Below are positions 8,416 to 16,010 of a DNA stretch of 58,932 bases, piece by piece; positions within the stretch are counted from its first letter, which is position 1; each line of letters begins with the position of its first letter. The DNA is taken from positions 1 to 58,932 of the forward strand of contig DILW01000109.1 of NCBI GenBank assembly GCA_002425245.1, read 5' to 3'. A model generated the notes under the pieces. The model saw nothing but the letters and a program-made list of their open reading frames with translations. It ran no database searches and was not told where the DNA came from. A program made the translations under genes and the position numbers. Source of the stretch: Betaproteobacteria bacterium UBA5582. Its GTDB lineage: Bacteria; Pseudomonadota; Gammaproteobacteria; Burkholderiales; Rhodocyclaceae.

Positions 8416-8435
8416 TACTGTATAGTTGTACAGTA
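8416..8435. promoter_or_regulatory. LexA (SOS) box
   Basis: TACTGTATAGTTGTACAGTA is a palindrome with perfect 7-bp arms and contains CTGT-N8-ACAG, the LexA consensus of gamma- and betaproteobacteria. It lies immediately before the small secreted protein gene (minus) and about 180 bp upstream of the predicted recA transcription start (plus). Confidence 0.88.
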
Positions 8436-8571
8436 ATTGGGTGGATTGGAAGTTCAGGCCGGGTGCGGGTGGGGCTGAGCTTATACCGCACAAGCCGCCA
8501 TCTTCCAATAATCCGGTTTTGCCGTTGTCATCAAGAGGTGCACGATATCCGGCAAAACGAACCAGCAATTT

Positions 8572-8600
8572 TTGTTCCATCATTGGCCCTGTGCCATAAT
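8572..8600 (+). promoter_or_regulatory. recA sigma-70 promoter
   Basis: TTGTTC (8572-8577), a 17-bp spacer and CATAAT (8595-8600) form a good sigma-70 promoter. Transcription should start near 8607, about 19 bp before the recA ATG. No LexA box overlaps it. Confidence 0.7.
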
Positions 8601-8625
8601 CCTTTCAACGTTTCGAGGTATGAAC

Positions 8626-9648
8626 ATGGACGACAACAAGGCAAAGGCGCTCGCCGCAGCGCTGCAGCAGATTGAAAAGCAGTTCGGCAAGGGCTCCATC
8701 ATGAAGATGGGCGATGCTGAAATCGACGAGGGCATTCAGGTCGTGTCGACCGGTTCGCTCGGTCTGGACATCGCGCTCGGCGTTGGTGGCCTGCCGCGCG
8801 GCCGGGTGGTCGAGATCTACGGTCCGGAATCCTCGGGCAAGACCACGCTCTGTCTGCAAGTCGTCGCCGAAATGCAGAAGCTTGGCGGCACAGCCGCCTT
8901 CATCGATGCCGAACACGCGCTCGACCCGCAATATGCGCAGAAGCTCGGCGTCAACGTCAACGAATTGCTGATCTCGCAGCCGGATACCGGCGAACAGGCG
9001 CTGGAAATCGCCGACATGCTGGTCCGTTCCGGTTCGGTCGACATCATCGTTGTCGACTCCGTGGCCGCCCTCACCCCGCGTGCCGAAATCGAAGGCGAGA
9101 TGGGCGACCAGATGGTCGGCCTGCACGCCCGCCTGATGTCGCAGGCGCTGCGCAAGCTGACCGCCAACATCAAGAAGACCAATACCTTGGTCATCTTCAT
9201 CAACCAGATCCGGATGAAGATCGGTGTCATGTTCGGTTCACCGGAAACCACCACTGGCGGCAACGCACTCAAGTTTTACGCTTCGGTCCGTCTCGACATC
9301 CGCCGCATCGGTGGAATCAAGAAGGGCGACGAGGTGGTCGGTAGCGAAACCCGTGTCAAGGTGGTCAAGAACAAGGTGTCGCCGCCGTTCCGCGAGGCCA
9401 TTTTCGACATCCTCTACGGCGAGGGCATTTCCCGCGAAGGCGAGATTGTCGAAATGGGTGTCGCCCACAAACTGGTCGACAAGTCCGGTGCCTGGTACTC
9501 GTACAAGGGCGAGAAGATCGGTCAGGGCAAGGACAATTCCCGCGAGTTCCTCAAGTCGCACCCGGAAATCGCCCAGGAAATCGAGGCCGGTATTCGCGCA
9601 GCGGCCAGCACCACGGTGATCAAGCCGAGCAAGGGCAGCAATGACTGA
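8626..9648 (+). CDS. recA: Recombinase RecA
   Basis: RecA forms ATP-dependent filaments on single-stranded DNA, drives strand exchange and stimulates LexA self-cleavage. The 340-residue protein is of normal length. Walker A is GPESSGKT (residues 66-73), and the conserved segments VDSVAALTPRAEIEGEMGD (L1 side) and IFINQIRMKIGVMFGSPETTTGGNALKFYASVR (L2) are present. Start 8626 is chosen because GAGG lies 7 bp upstream. In-frame ATGs at 8620 and 8572 are too close to, or upstream of, that site. recX overlaps its end by 8 bp. Confidence 0.98.
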   Translation: MDDNKAKALAAALQQIEKQFGKGSIMKMGDAEIDEGIQVVSTGSLGLDIALGVGGLPRGRVVEIYGPESSGKTTLCLQVVAEMQKLGGTAAFIDAEHALDPQYAQKLGVNVNELLISQPDTGEQALEIADMLVRSGSVDIIVVDSVAALTPRAEIEGEMGDQMVGLHARLMSQALRKLTANIKKTNTLVIFINQIRMKIGVMFGSPETTTGGNALKFYASVRLDIRRIGGIKKGDEVVGSETRVKVVKNKVSPPFREAIFDILYGEGISREGEIVEMGVAHKLVDKSGAWYSYKGEKIGQGKDNSREFLKSHPEIAQEIEAGIRAAASTTVIKPSKGSND

Positions 9649-10075
9649 TCTGCGGGTACGTGCATTGCAGTATCTGACCCGGCGCGAACACAGCCGGGCA
9701 GAATTGCATGCCAAACTCGCAGCGCATGCCGACAGCGAAGAAGCACTGACGGCCCTGCTCGACGCCTTGCAGGCTGAACGTCTGCTTTCTGACAGCCGCT
9801 ACGCCAGTCAGCGCATTGCGGCGCGTGCCGGGCGCTACGGCAACGGCCGTCTGCGCCAGGAGTTACGCCAGAAAGGGCTGGCCGACAGCGATATCGAAGC
9901 GGCCCTGCCCGAGGCGGGTAACGAGGCCGAACGCTGTCGCTCGATCTGGGGAAAAAAGTTCGGTCACCCTCCCCTGTCTGCAGAAGAACGTGCGAAACAG
10001 ATGCGTTTCCTGCAATATCGCGGCTTTTCCGCTGAAGCGATCCGCCAGACCTTGCGCGGTACCGACGAAGAATGA
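9641..10075 (+). CDS. recX: RecA regulator RecX
   Basis: The 144-residue protein is a typical small RecX. It has the N-terminal LRVRALQYLTRREHSRAEL helix repeat and RYGNGRLRQELRQKGL in the second repeat, followed by KQMRFLQYRGFSAEAIRQTL at the end. RecX binds in the groove of RecA filaments and limits their growth. The gene overlaps recA by 8 bp and lptB by 4 bp (ATGA), so it is co-expressed with both. Confidence 0.94.
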   Translation: MTDLRVRALQYLTRREHSRAELHAKLAAHADSEEALTALLDALQAERLLSDSRYASQRIAARAGRYGNGRLRQELRQKGLADSDIEAALPEAGNEAERCRSIWGKKFGHPPLSAEERAKQMRFLQYRGFSAEAIRQTLRGTDEE

Positions 10076-10806
10076 GCCAACCTGCTGCCACCCTATCCGC
10101 GCATAACCTGAAAAAACGCTACAAGGCGCGGACCGTTGTCGAGGACGTTTCGTTCTCGGTGCGTTCGGGCGAAGTGGTGGGGCTGCTCGGTCCGAACGGT
10201 GCCGGCAAGACCACCTGTTTCTACATGATCGTCGGTCTGGTTGCGGCCGACGGCGGCGAGGTGTACATCGACGAGGAGCGCCTGACCCATCAGGCGATGC
10301 ACTCCCGGGCCAGAATTGGTCTCTCCTACCTGCCGCAGGAAGCCTCGGTGTTTCGCAAGCTCAATGTCGAGGAAAACATCCTGGCCGTTCTCGAACTGCA
10401 GAAGCTTTCTGCCGAAGAACGCAACCAGCGCCTGGAAAGCCTGCTCAACGAACTGCACATCACCCACGTGCGCCACGTCAATGCCGCGGCCCTGTCCGGT
10501 GGCGAGCGGCGACGGGTCGAAATCGCCCGCGCCCTGGCCACCAGCCCGCGTTTCATCCTGCTTGACGAGCCTTTTGCCGGCGTCGATCCGATTGCCGTGC
10601 TCGAAATCCAGAAAATCATCCGCTTCCTCAAGGAGCGCGGCATCGGGGTCCTGATCACCGATCACAACGTGCGCGAAACCCTGGGGATTTGTGACCACGC
10701 GGTCATCATCAATGCCGGTCACGTGCTTTCCTCTGGACGTCCGGCGGAAATTGTCGAAAATGAAAGCGTACGCAAGGTCTACCTCGGCGAGCATTTCCGG
10801 CTCTGA
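10072..10806 (+). CDS. lptB: LPS export ABC transporter ATPase LptB
   Basis: LptB powers extraction of lipopolysaccharide from the inner membrane with LptFGC. The 244-residue protein has Walker A GPNGAGKT (40-47), signature LSGGERRRVEIARAL and Walker B ILLDEPFAGVDP, plus the LptB-typical SARIGLSYLPQEASVFRKLNVEENI stretch. kdsC-lptC-lptA usually lie upstream. Here recX does, so those genes are elsewhere. It overlaps recX by 4 bp and precedes rpoN by 24 bp. Confidence 0.96.
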   Translation: MSQPAATLSAHNLKKRYKARTVVEDVSFSVRSGEVVGLLGPNGAGKTTCFYMIVGLVAADGGEVYIDEERLTHQAMHSRARIGLSYLPQEASVFRKLNVEENILAVLELQKLSAEERNQRLESLLNELHITHVRHVNAAALSGGERRRVEIARALATSPRFILLDEPFAGVDPIAVLEIQKIIRFLKERGIGVLITDHNVRETLGICDHAVIINAGHVLSSGRPAEIVENESVRKVYLGEHFRL

Positions 10807-10830
10807 CCCTGTCACACAGAAACCGCATCG

Positions 10831-12285
10831 ATGAAACCGGCACTTCAGCTCAAGCTTTCGCAACATCTCGCACTGACGCCGCAACTGCAGCAGTCGATCA
10901 AGTTGCTGCAACTGTCGACTATCGAGATGCAGCAGGAGATAGAGCGCTACCTGCTGGAAAATCCCATGCTCGAACGCGACGACGACGGTCCGGGAGAGAA
11001 TTTTGCCGGCGCCCAGCAGTTCGATTCGCCGGACAAGCCGGCGAGCGAGCCCGCCGGCGACAGCGAGCCCCGCGAAGATGTGCAGGGCGAGCCGCCGATG
11101 ACCCCCGGCGAGGTTGACGATGACCGCTGGTCCAGCGATGCCGGTACCTTCACCGGGGCCGGCCGCGACGAGGACGACGATAACGATCCGCAAGACAGCC
11201 ACGCAGCCAACGTCAGCTTGCGCGAACACCTGACCTGGCAATTGGGCATGACCCAGATGAGTGAGCGCGACCGCAGTCTGGTGCGCTTCCTGATCGAGGC
11301 ACTCAACGACGACGGTTATCTCTCGGCCCCGCTCGAAGAGCTGTGGGAAACCCTGCCGCCCGAATACGAGATCGAGATCGAAGAACTGGAAATTGCCTTG
11401 CACCATATCCAGAATTTCGATCCGACCGGCATCGGTGCCCGCGATCTGCGCGAGTGCCTGTTGCTGCAGCTCAAGGTTGCCGAGGACTGTGCCGAGCGCA
11501 CGCTGGCCACGATCATCGTGGACAAGCATCTGGAACTGCTGGCGGCCCGTGACTTCGTCAGGATTCGCCGGCTGACGGGCTGCGACGACGAGATCCTGAA
11601 GGGTGCCCACGAGCTGATCACCAGCCTCGATCCGCGGCCGGCTGCCGGCTACGCCCAGATCGAAGCGCGCTACATCACCCCGGATGTGATCGTCAAGAAA
11701 CTGAAGGGCAAGTGGACTGCCTACATCAATCCGGACGCCTACCCGCGCCTGCGCATCAACCGGCTCTACGCCGATATCCTGGCCAAGCAACGACGCGGTA
11801 ACGGCAACCTCAGTGGCCAGTTGCAGGAAGCCCGCTGGCTGATCAAGAACGTCCAGCAGCGTTTTGAAACCATACACCGCGTGACCCAGGCCATCGTCGA
11901 CCGTCAGCGCCAGTTCTTCGAACATGGCGAAGTGGCGATGCGGCCGCTGGTTCTGCGCGAAATTGCCGACCTCCTCGGTCTGCATGAATCGACGATATCC
12001 CGTGTCACCAGCCAGAAATACATGGCGACGCCGCGCGGCATCTTCGAATTGAAGTACTTCTTCGGCAGCCATGTTGCCACCGATACCGGTGGCGCCTGCT
12101 CTGCCACGGCCATCCGTGCCCTGATCAAGCAGTTGATTTCGGCCGAAGATGGCAAGAAGCCCTTGTCGGATAGTCAATTATCCGAAATACTAGGCCAGCA
12201 GGGAATCGTCGTTGCCCGACGCACGGTTGCGAAATACCGTGAATCGCTCAATATCCCGCCGGTCAATTTACGCAAGACCCTGTAG
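10831..12285 (+). CDS. rpoN: RNA polymerase sigma-54 factor RpoN
   Basis: The 484-residue sigma-54 has a Gln/Leu-rich region I (LTPQLQQSIKLLQLSTIEMQQEI), an acidic linker (about 50-125), the core-binding region, the HTH region (LHESTISRVTSQKYMATPRG) and the RpoN box ARRTVAKYRE at 462-471. It directs transcription from -24/-12 promoters with enhancer-binding activators. The downstream genes hpf, ptsN and hprK form the classic rpoN cluster linked to nitrogen and carbon control. Confidence 0.98.
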   Translation: MKPALQLKLSQHLALTPQLQQSIKLLQLSTIEMQQEIERYLLENPMLERDDDGPGENFAGAQQFDSPDKPASEPAGDSEPREDVQGEPPMTPGEVDDDRWSSDAGTFTGAGRDEDDDNDPQDSHAANVSLREHLTWQLGMTQMSERDRSLVRFLIEALNDDGYLSAPLEELWETLPPEYEIEIEELEIALHHIQNFDPTGIGARDLRECLLLQLKVAEDCAERTLATIIVDKHLELLAARDFVRIRRLTGCDDEILKGAHELITSLDPRPAAGYAQIEARYITPDVIVKKLKGKWTAYINPDAYPRLRINRLYADILAKQRRGNGNLSGQLQEARWLIKNVQQRFETIHRVTQAIVDRQRQFFEHGEVAMRPLVLREIADLLGLHESTISRVTSQKYMATPRGIFELKYFFGSHVATDTGGACSATAIRALIKQLISAEDGKKPLSDSQLSEILGQQGIVVARRTVAKYRESLNIPPVNLRKTL

Positions 12286-12299
12286 AGATAGGAGAGAAA

Positions 12300-12623
12300 A
12301 TGAATCTGCAAATCAGCGGTCACCATATCGAAGTCACCCCGGCCCTGCGCGAATACGTCGAGAACAAGCTCGATCCCGTGCTCCGCCATTTCGACAAGGT
12401 CACTGGCGCCAGCGTCGTGCTTTCCGTTGAAAAGCTGAAGCAGAAGGCTGAAGTCACCGTTCACGTGCCGGGCAAGGACATGCACGTTGAAGAAGCCGGC
12501 GATGATCTTTACGCCGCCATCGATGCCTTGTTCGACAAGCTCGACCGCCAGGTCCAGAAGTACAAGCAGAAGCTGCAGGACCATCATCGCGGCGAAAAGC
12601 CGTCGATGCACATCGACGAATAA
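12300..12623 (+). CDS. hpf: Ribosome hibernation promoting factor HPF (short form)
   Basis: The 107-residue protein matches short HPF/YhbH: MNLQISGHHIEVTPALREYVENKLDPVLRHF at the N-terminus and DLYAAIDALFDKLDRQVQKYKQKLQDH near the end. It binds the 30S subunit decoding region and promotes inactive 70S/100S ribosomes in stationary phase. An AGGAGAG ribosome site precedes its ATG. A strong hairpin follows the gene before ptsN. Confidence 0.95.
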   Translation: MNLQISGHHIEVTPALREYVENKLDPVLRHFDKVTGASVVLSVEKLKQKAEVTVHVPGKDMHVEEAGDDLYAAIDALFDKLDRQVQKYKQKLQDHHRGEKPSMHIDE

Positions 12624-12631
12624 AGCCCATC

Positions 12632-12655
12632 AACCGCACCCCGTGGGGTGCGGTT
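12632..12655 (+). terminator. Hairpin between hpf and ptsN (weak terminator or processing site)
   Basis: AACCGCACCC (12632-12641) can pair with GGGTGCGGTT (12646-12655) around a 4-nt loop. The following TTCATTT is not a strong T tract. It may partly terminate transcription or stabilise upstream mRNA, uncoupling hpf levels from ptsN-hprK. Confidence 0.5.
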
Positions 12656-12674
12656 CATTTGCCGCAAATTTCCC

Positions 12675-13124
12675 ATGAACCCTCTAGATAACATTCTGAC
12701 TGCCGAACAGGTTCTGCTCGATCTGGACGCCAGCAGCAAGAAGCGTGTTTTCGAGCAGGCCGGCATGCTCTTTGAAAGTCGGCTCGACATGTCGCGCTCG
12801 CTGATTTTCGACAGCTTGTTTGCGCGCGAGAAGCTCGGTTCCACCGGCCTTGGTCAGGGCGTTGCCATTCCCCATGGTCGGATCAAGGGCCTCAGCCAGG
12901 CCGCCGGTGCCCTCATTCGCCTGGCCACGCCCATCCCCTTCGATTCGCCGGATGGTCGGCCGGTGACTCTGCTGTTCGTACTGCTGGTTCCCGAGCAAGC
13001 CACCGAAGAGCACTTGCAGATTCTGTCGGAGCTGGCCCAGCGTTTCTCTGATCGAGCTTTCCGCGAAGCCCTGCAAGCGGCGCCGGACGCCGAAACGGTG
13101 CTGGCCCTGTTCAAGAAGTCCTGA
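12675..13124 (+). CDS. ptsN: Nitrogen PTS EIIA component (EIIA-Ntr)
   Basis: This 149-residue EIIA is the last phosphoacceptor of the nitrogen PTS. His67 in GVAIPHGRI is the phosphorylation site, and the fold pattern (LLFVLLVPEQATEEHLQILSELA) is complete. Start 12675 (MNPLDNILT) is preferred over an in-frame ATG at 12648, which lies inside the preceding hairpin. It sits 8 bp before hprK. Its phosphate donor chain (EI, HPr) is encoded at 54.8-56.8 kb. Confidence 0.95.
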   Translation: MNPLDNILTAEQVLLDLDASSKKRVFEQAGMLFESRLDMSRSLIFDSLFAREKLGSTGLGQGVAIPHGRIKGLSQAAGALIRLATPIPFDSPDGRPVTLLFVLLVPEQATEEHLQILSELAQRFSDRAFREALQAAPDAETVLALFKKS

Positions 13125-13132
13125 CCCGGCCC

Positions 13133-14068
13133 GTGCGCCACATCAGCCTGGAACAGTTGTACCAGGACAACCGCGAAAAGCTGTTGTTCAACTGGACTGT
13201 CGGTCAGCGCACCGATCGACGAATCGAACTCAAGGCAGCCAGCAACTACGGCGCCGATGTCGTCGGTCACATCAACATCATTCACCCCGAGCGCCTGCAG
13301 GTCATGGGCCAGGCCGAGTACGACTGGGCCATGCGCATCGGCGAGCGGCGCTTCGGCCAGATGTTCATCGATCTATTGTCGGCGCGCACGCCGGCGATGA
13401 TCGTCGCCGATGGTCTGAAACCGCCGGACTTTGTCGTCGACGCCTGCATGGCGGCGGATGTTCCGCTTATTCTTTCCCCCAAGCACTGCTCGGCGGTGAT
13501 CGATCACCTGCGCATCTACCTTTCGGCTCGACTGGCCGATACGGTCAGCCTGCATGGAGTGTTCATGGATGTGCTCGGCATGGGGGTTTTGATTACCGGT
13601 GATTCCGGGGTCGGTAAATCCGAGCTGGCGCTGGAACTGATTTCGCGTGGTCACGGCCTGGTTGCCGACGATGTGGTCGAAATGGCACGGATCGCGCCGA
13701 CCACCATCGAGGGCCGCTGTCCGGGCATGCTCCGCGACTTCCTCGAAGTACGCGGCCTGGGCCTGCTCAATATCCGGACCATCTTCGGCGAGACCGCCTC
13801 GCGCCGGAAGATGAAACTGAAACTGATTGTTCACCTGCAGCGTACGCTCGCCGCAGAGGATGCGCCGCGCCTGCCGCTCGATGCCCAGAGTCAGGATGTG
13901 CTCGGCGTACCGATCCGCAAGGTGGTGATCCCGGTGGCTGCCGGACGCAACCTCGCCGTACTGATGGAAGCGGCGGTGCGCAACACCATCCTCCAGTACC
14001 GGGGGATCGACAGCATGCAGGATTTCGTCGAGCGGCAAAGCCGGATGATGAACGACGAAGACGCCTGA
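13133..14068 (+). CDS. hprK: HPr kinase/phosphorylase HprK
   Basis: The 311-residue enzyme phosphorylates and dephosphorylates HPr on Ser46. It carries His141 in LHGVFMDVLG, Walker A GDSGVGKS (156-163) and the HprK signature CPGMLRDFLEVRGLGLLNIRTIFGE. The start is GTG at 13133. Its target, HPr at 56530-56799, retains Ser46. rapZ, which normally follows hprK in betaproteobacteria, is not here; a minus-strand cyclase-like gene follows instead. Confidence 0.96.
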   Translation: MRHISLEQLYQDNREKLLFNWTVGQRTDRRIELKAASNYGADVVGHINIIHPERLQVMGQAEYDWAMRIGERRFGQMFIDLLSARTPAMIVADGLKPPDFVVDACMAADVPLILSPKHCSAVIDHLRIYLSARLADTVSLHGVFMDVLGMGVLITGDSGVGKSELALELISRGHGLVADDVVEMARIAPTTIEGRCPGMLRDFLEVRGLGLLNIRTIFGETASRRKMKLKLIVHLQRTLAAEDAPRLPLDAQSQDVLGVPIRKVVIPVAAGRNLAVLMEAAVRNTILQYRGIDSMQDFVERQSRMMNDEDA

Positions 14069-14078
14069 GATATCAGGC
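14063..14078. terminator. Small hairpin between convergent hprK and cyclase-FHA genes
   Basis: GCCTGA (14063-14068) pairs with TCAGGC (14073-14078) around GATA. It includes the hprK stop codon. No clear T tract follows on either strand, so termination is doubtful. Confidence 0.3.
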
Positions 14079-14089
14079 AGGGCGTTCTC

Positions 14090-14974
14090 TTAGAGATGTT
14101 CGAACTCGAGCCGGTCAGCCGCCGGGTCATTGATCGAAGTGCCCAGGCACAGGATGCCGCTACCCTCAAGCCGGATTTCGCGCTTGCGCAGAAGGATTTC
14201 CTGCCGACCCTGCATGCTCAGGAAACTGCCATTGCTGCTGGTGTCGATGAGGAAGAACCCATCTGGCCGACGTTCGATGCGGGCATGGGCGCGTGAAACC
14301 TTGCGATTCGGGATCGTCAGTGAGCAGGACGGATCGCGACCGAGACTGAGTGACGCGTGCCTTTCATCGATCAGGTAAGCTTTGCCGCGGTAACGCAGGC
14401 AGAACTTCCCCGAGTTTCCGCTGCTTGCAGTGTCCACTGCTGACGCAGATGGCGTGGTGTGCGTCGGCGCCCATTGAACCTGAAACAAGGGCAATGCTGC
14501 ATCTAGTTCTTGAAGCGGAGTGGACTCCAGCCGGGTTTTTACCGGGAGGCCTCCGTTGGTGTTGAGCGCCTCGACCACCGCGCCACTGCACAGAATCTGG
14601 TCGGTGTTGGCCAGAGCAGCGATGCGCATGAGGCTGGATCGTTTGACACTCGAAGGGTCCGTGTCGTCGTTACTATCGTGGAGAGCCACGCGGATGCCCA
14701 GCTTGTGCCCGGAAACTGGTGGCAGATCGGCGACCCGCTGGTGCATGTCGATCGCCGACTGACAGGCCAGCTCGGCGCTGGGGAAGATGACCAGCAGCTC
14801 GTCGCCGGCCGACTGCAGCAACTTTCCCTGGTAGCCTTCGATCGAACGGGTCATGCGCTTGATGCAGCGATCAACTGCTCGCTCAGCCTCCTGCGCGTCC
14901 AGCCGATGGTGCAGCGAAGCACTGCCGGTGATGTCGGCAACCATGATGACAGGAACGGGAGACTGCACGTTCAT
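14090..14974 (-). CDS. Class III cyclase-homology domain plus FHA domain protein
   Basis: This 294-residue protein joins two domains. Residues ~5-130 resemble a class III nucleotidyl cyclase, with metal-binding Asp14 (VADITGSA) and Asp58 (AGDELLVIF). After a Ser/Thr-rich linker (~165-190) comes an FHA domain (~195-280) with GR at 212-213, SxxH at 227-230 and SSNGS near 248. FHA domains bind phosphothreonine. The usual GxxVNxAARL cyclase segment is replaced by a diverged KRSSLMRIAALA, so catalysis is doubtful. It is probably a signalling protein reading a Ser/Thr kinase output; no kinase is nearby. Confidence 0.8.
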   Translation of the reverse strand: MNVQSPVPVIMVADITGSASLHHRLDAQEAERAVDRCIKRMTRSIEGYQGKLLQSAGDELLVIFPSAELACQSAIDMHQRVADLPPVSGHKLGIRVALHDSNDDTDPSSVKRSSLMRIAALANTDQILCSGAVVEALNTNGGLPVKTRLESTPLQELDAALPLFQVQWAPTHTTPSASAVDTASSGNSGKFCLRYRGKAYLIDERHASLSLGRDPSCSLTIPNRKVSRAHARIERRPDGFFLIDTSSNGSFLSMQGRQEILLRKREIRLEGSGILCLGTSINDPAADRLEFEHL

Positions 14975-15030
14975 CGGCGAAATCCGGGTCTTTGGAAGGG
15001 GGATTATATGACGAAGCTTTCGGGCAGGGT

Positions 15031-15900
15031 TTATGCGCCCGGGGTGATCGGAATGATCCCGCTAAGCGTCATTTCCTCACTGTCAAAAGCGATGTCGCCT
15101 TGTTCAACCGGGGTATCGAGCGTCAGATTGCGGAAATCGAACAGATTGTTGTCGCCCAGATGGGATGGGACGACGTTCTGGATCGCAGTGAACACCGATT
15201 CCGTCCGGCCCGGATAGCGCTTGTCCCAGTCATGCATCATTTCCTTGATTTTCTGTCTCTGGAGGTTCTCCTGGGAACCACACAAATTACAGGGAATGAT
15301 CGGAAACTCCATGCCGCGCGCGAATTTTGCGATGTCGGCCTCCGAGCAGTAAGCCAGGGGGCGAATCACCACATGCGCCTTGTCGTCGGTCACCAGCTTG
15401 GGCGGCATGGCTTTCATCTTGCCGCCGAACAACATGTTAAGGAACAGGGTGTGGACCATGTCGTCACGATGATGGCCCAGGGCGATCTTGTTGGCACCCA
15501 ACTCCTTGGCCGTGCGGTAGATGATGCCCCGGCGCAGGCGGGAACATAGCGAGCAGGTGGTTTTTCCCTCGGGAATCTTGTCTTTGACGATGGAATAGGT
15601 ATCCGCCTCGACGATGCGATAGTCGATACCGATCGATTCAAAGTAAGCCGGCAGCACATCACCAGGAAATCCCGGCTGTTTCTGGTCGAGATTCATTGCG
15701 ATCAGACGGAAGCGCACTGGTGCGCGTTTCTGCAGGGCCATCAGCATGGCCAGCAGGGTGTAGGAATCCTTGCCTCCCGAACAACAGACTAGAACTGTGT
15801 CGCCGTCCTCGATCATGTTGTAGTCCATGATCGCCTTGCCGGTGCGGCCTTCGAGGAACTTGCGGAGTTTTTGGAGATTGGCGGAAACGGGGGTATTCAT
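15031..15900 (-). CDS. ttcA: tRNA 2-thiocytidine(32) synthetase TtcA
   Basis: TtcA thiolates cytidine 32 of several tRNAs using ATP and an Fe-S cluster. The 289-residue protein has the PP-loop SGGKDS (41-46), the CxxC motifs TTCSLCSRLRRG and IPCNLCGSQ, and the GHHRDDMVHTLFLNMLFGGKMKAMPPKL block typical of TtcA. Start ATG at 15900 gives the family N-terminus (MNTPVSANLQKLRKFLEGR). The frame stays open upstream, but that part has no family resemblance. Confidence 0.96.
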   Translation of the reverse strand: MNTPVSANLQKLRKFLEGRTGKAIMDYNMIEDGDTVLVCCSGGKDSYTLLAMLMALQKRAPVRFRLIAMNLDQKQPGFPGDVLPAYFESIGIDYRIVEADTYSIVKDKIPEGKTTCSLCSRLRRGIIYRTAKELGANKIALGHHRDDMVHTLFLNMLFGGKMKAMPPKLVTDDKAHVVIRPLAYCSEADIAKFARGMEFPIIPCNLCGSQENLQRQKIKEMMHDWDKRYPGRTESVFTAIQNVVPSHLGDNNLFDFRNLTLDTPVEQGDIAFDSEEMTLSGIIPITPGA

Positions 15901-16010
15901 GGCGAAATATGTTCGGCAGAGTGCGGCTGGCGGAGCGCAGAAGGACGCGAGTTTACACGTTTCCCTCGGAAAACCGTTCCGTGGAATTAGAATGCACGAT
16001 TTGCCCGCCG

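Noticed and set aside
8572..8625. N-terminal extension of RecA
   Set aside because: It covers the promoter and ribosome site, and RecA normally starts at the MDDNK position.
10462..10730. CACGTG hexamers in lptB (and others near 4876 and 34129)
   Set aside because: They lack the flanking GTTN and NAAC of parS, so they are chance E-box-like hexamers.
10093..12177. A 694-codon minus-strand open frame opposite lptB and rpoN
   Set aside because: Antisense shadow of well-conserved plus-strand genes; the product resembles no family.
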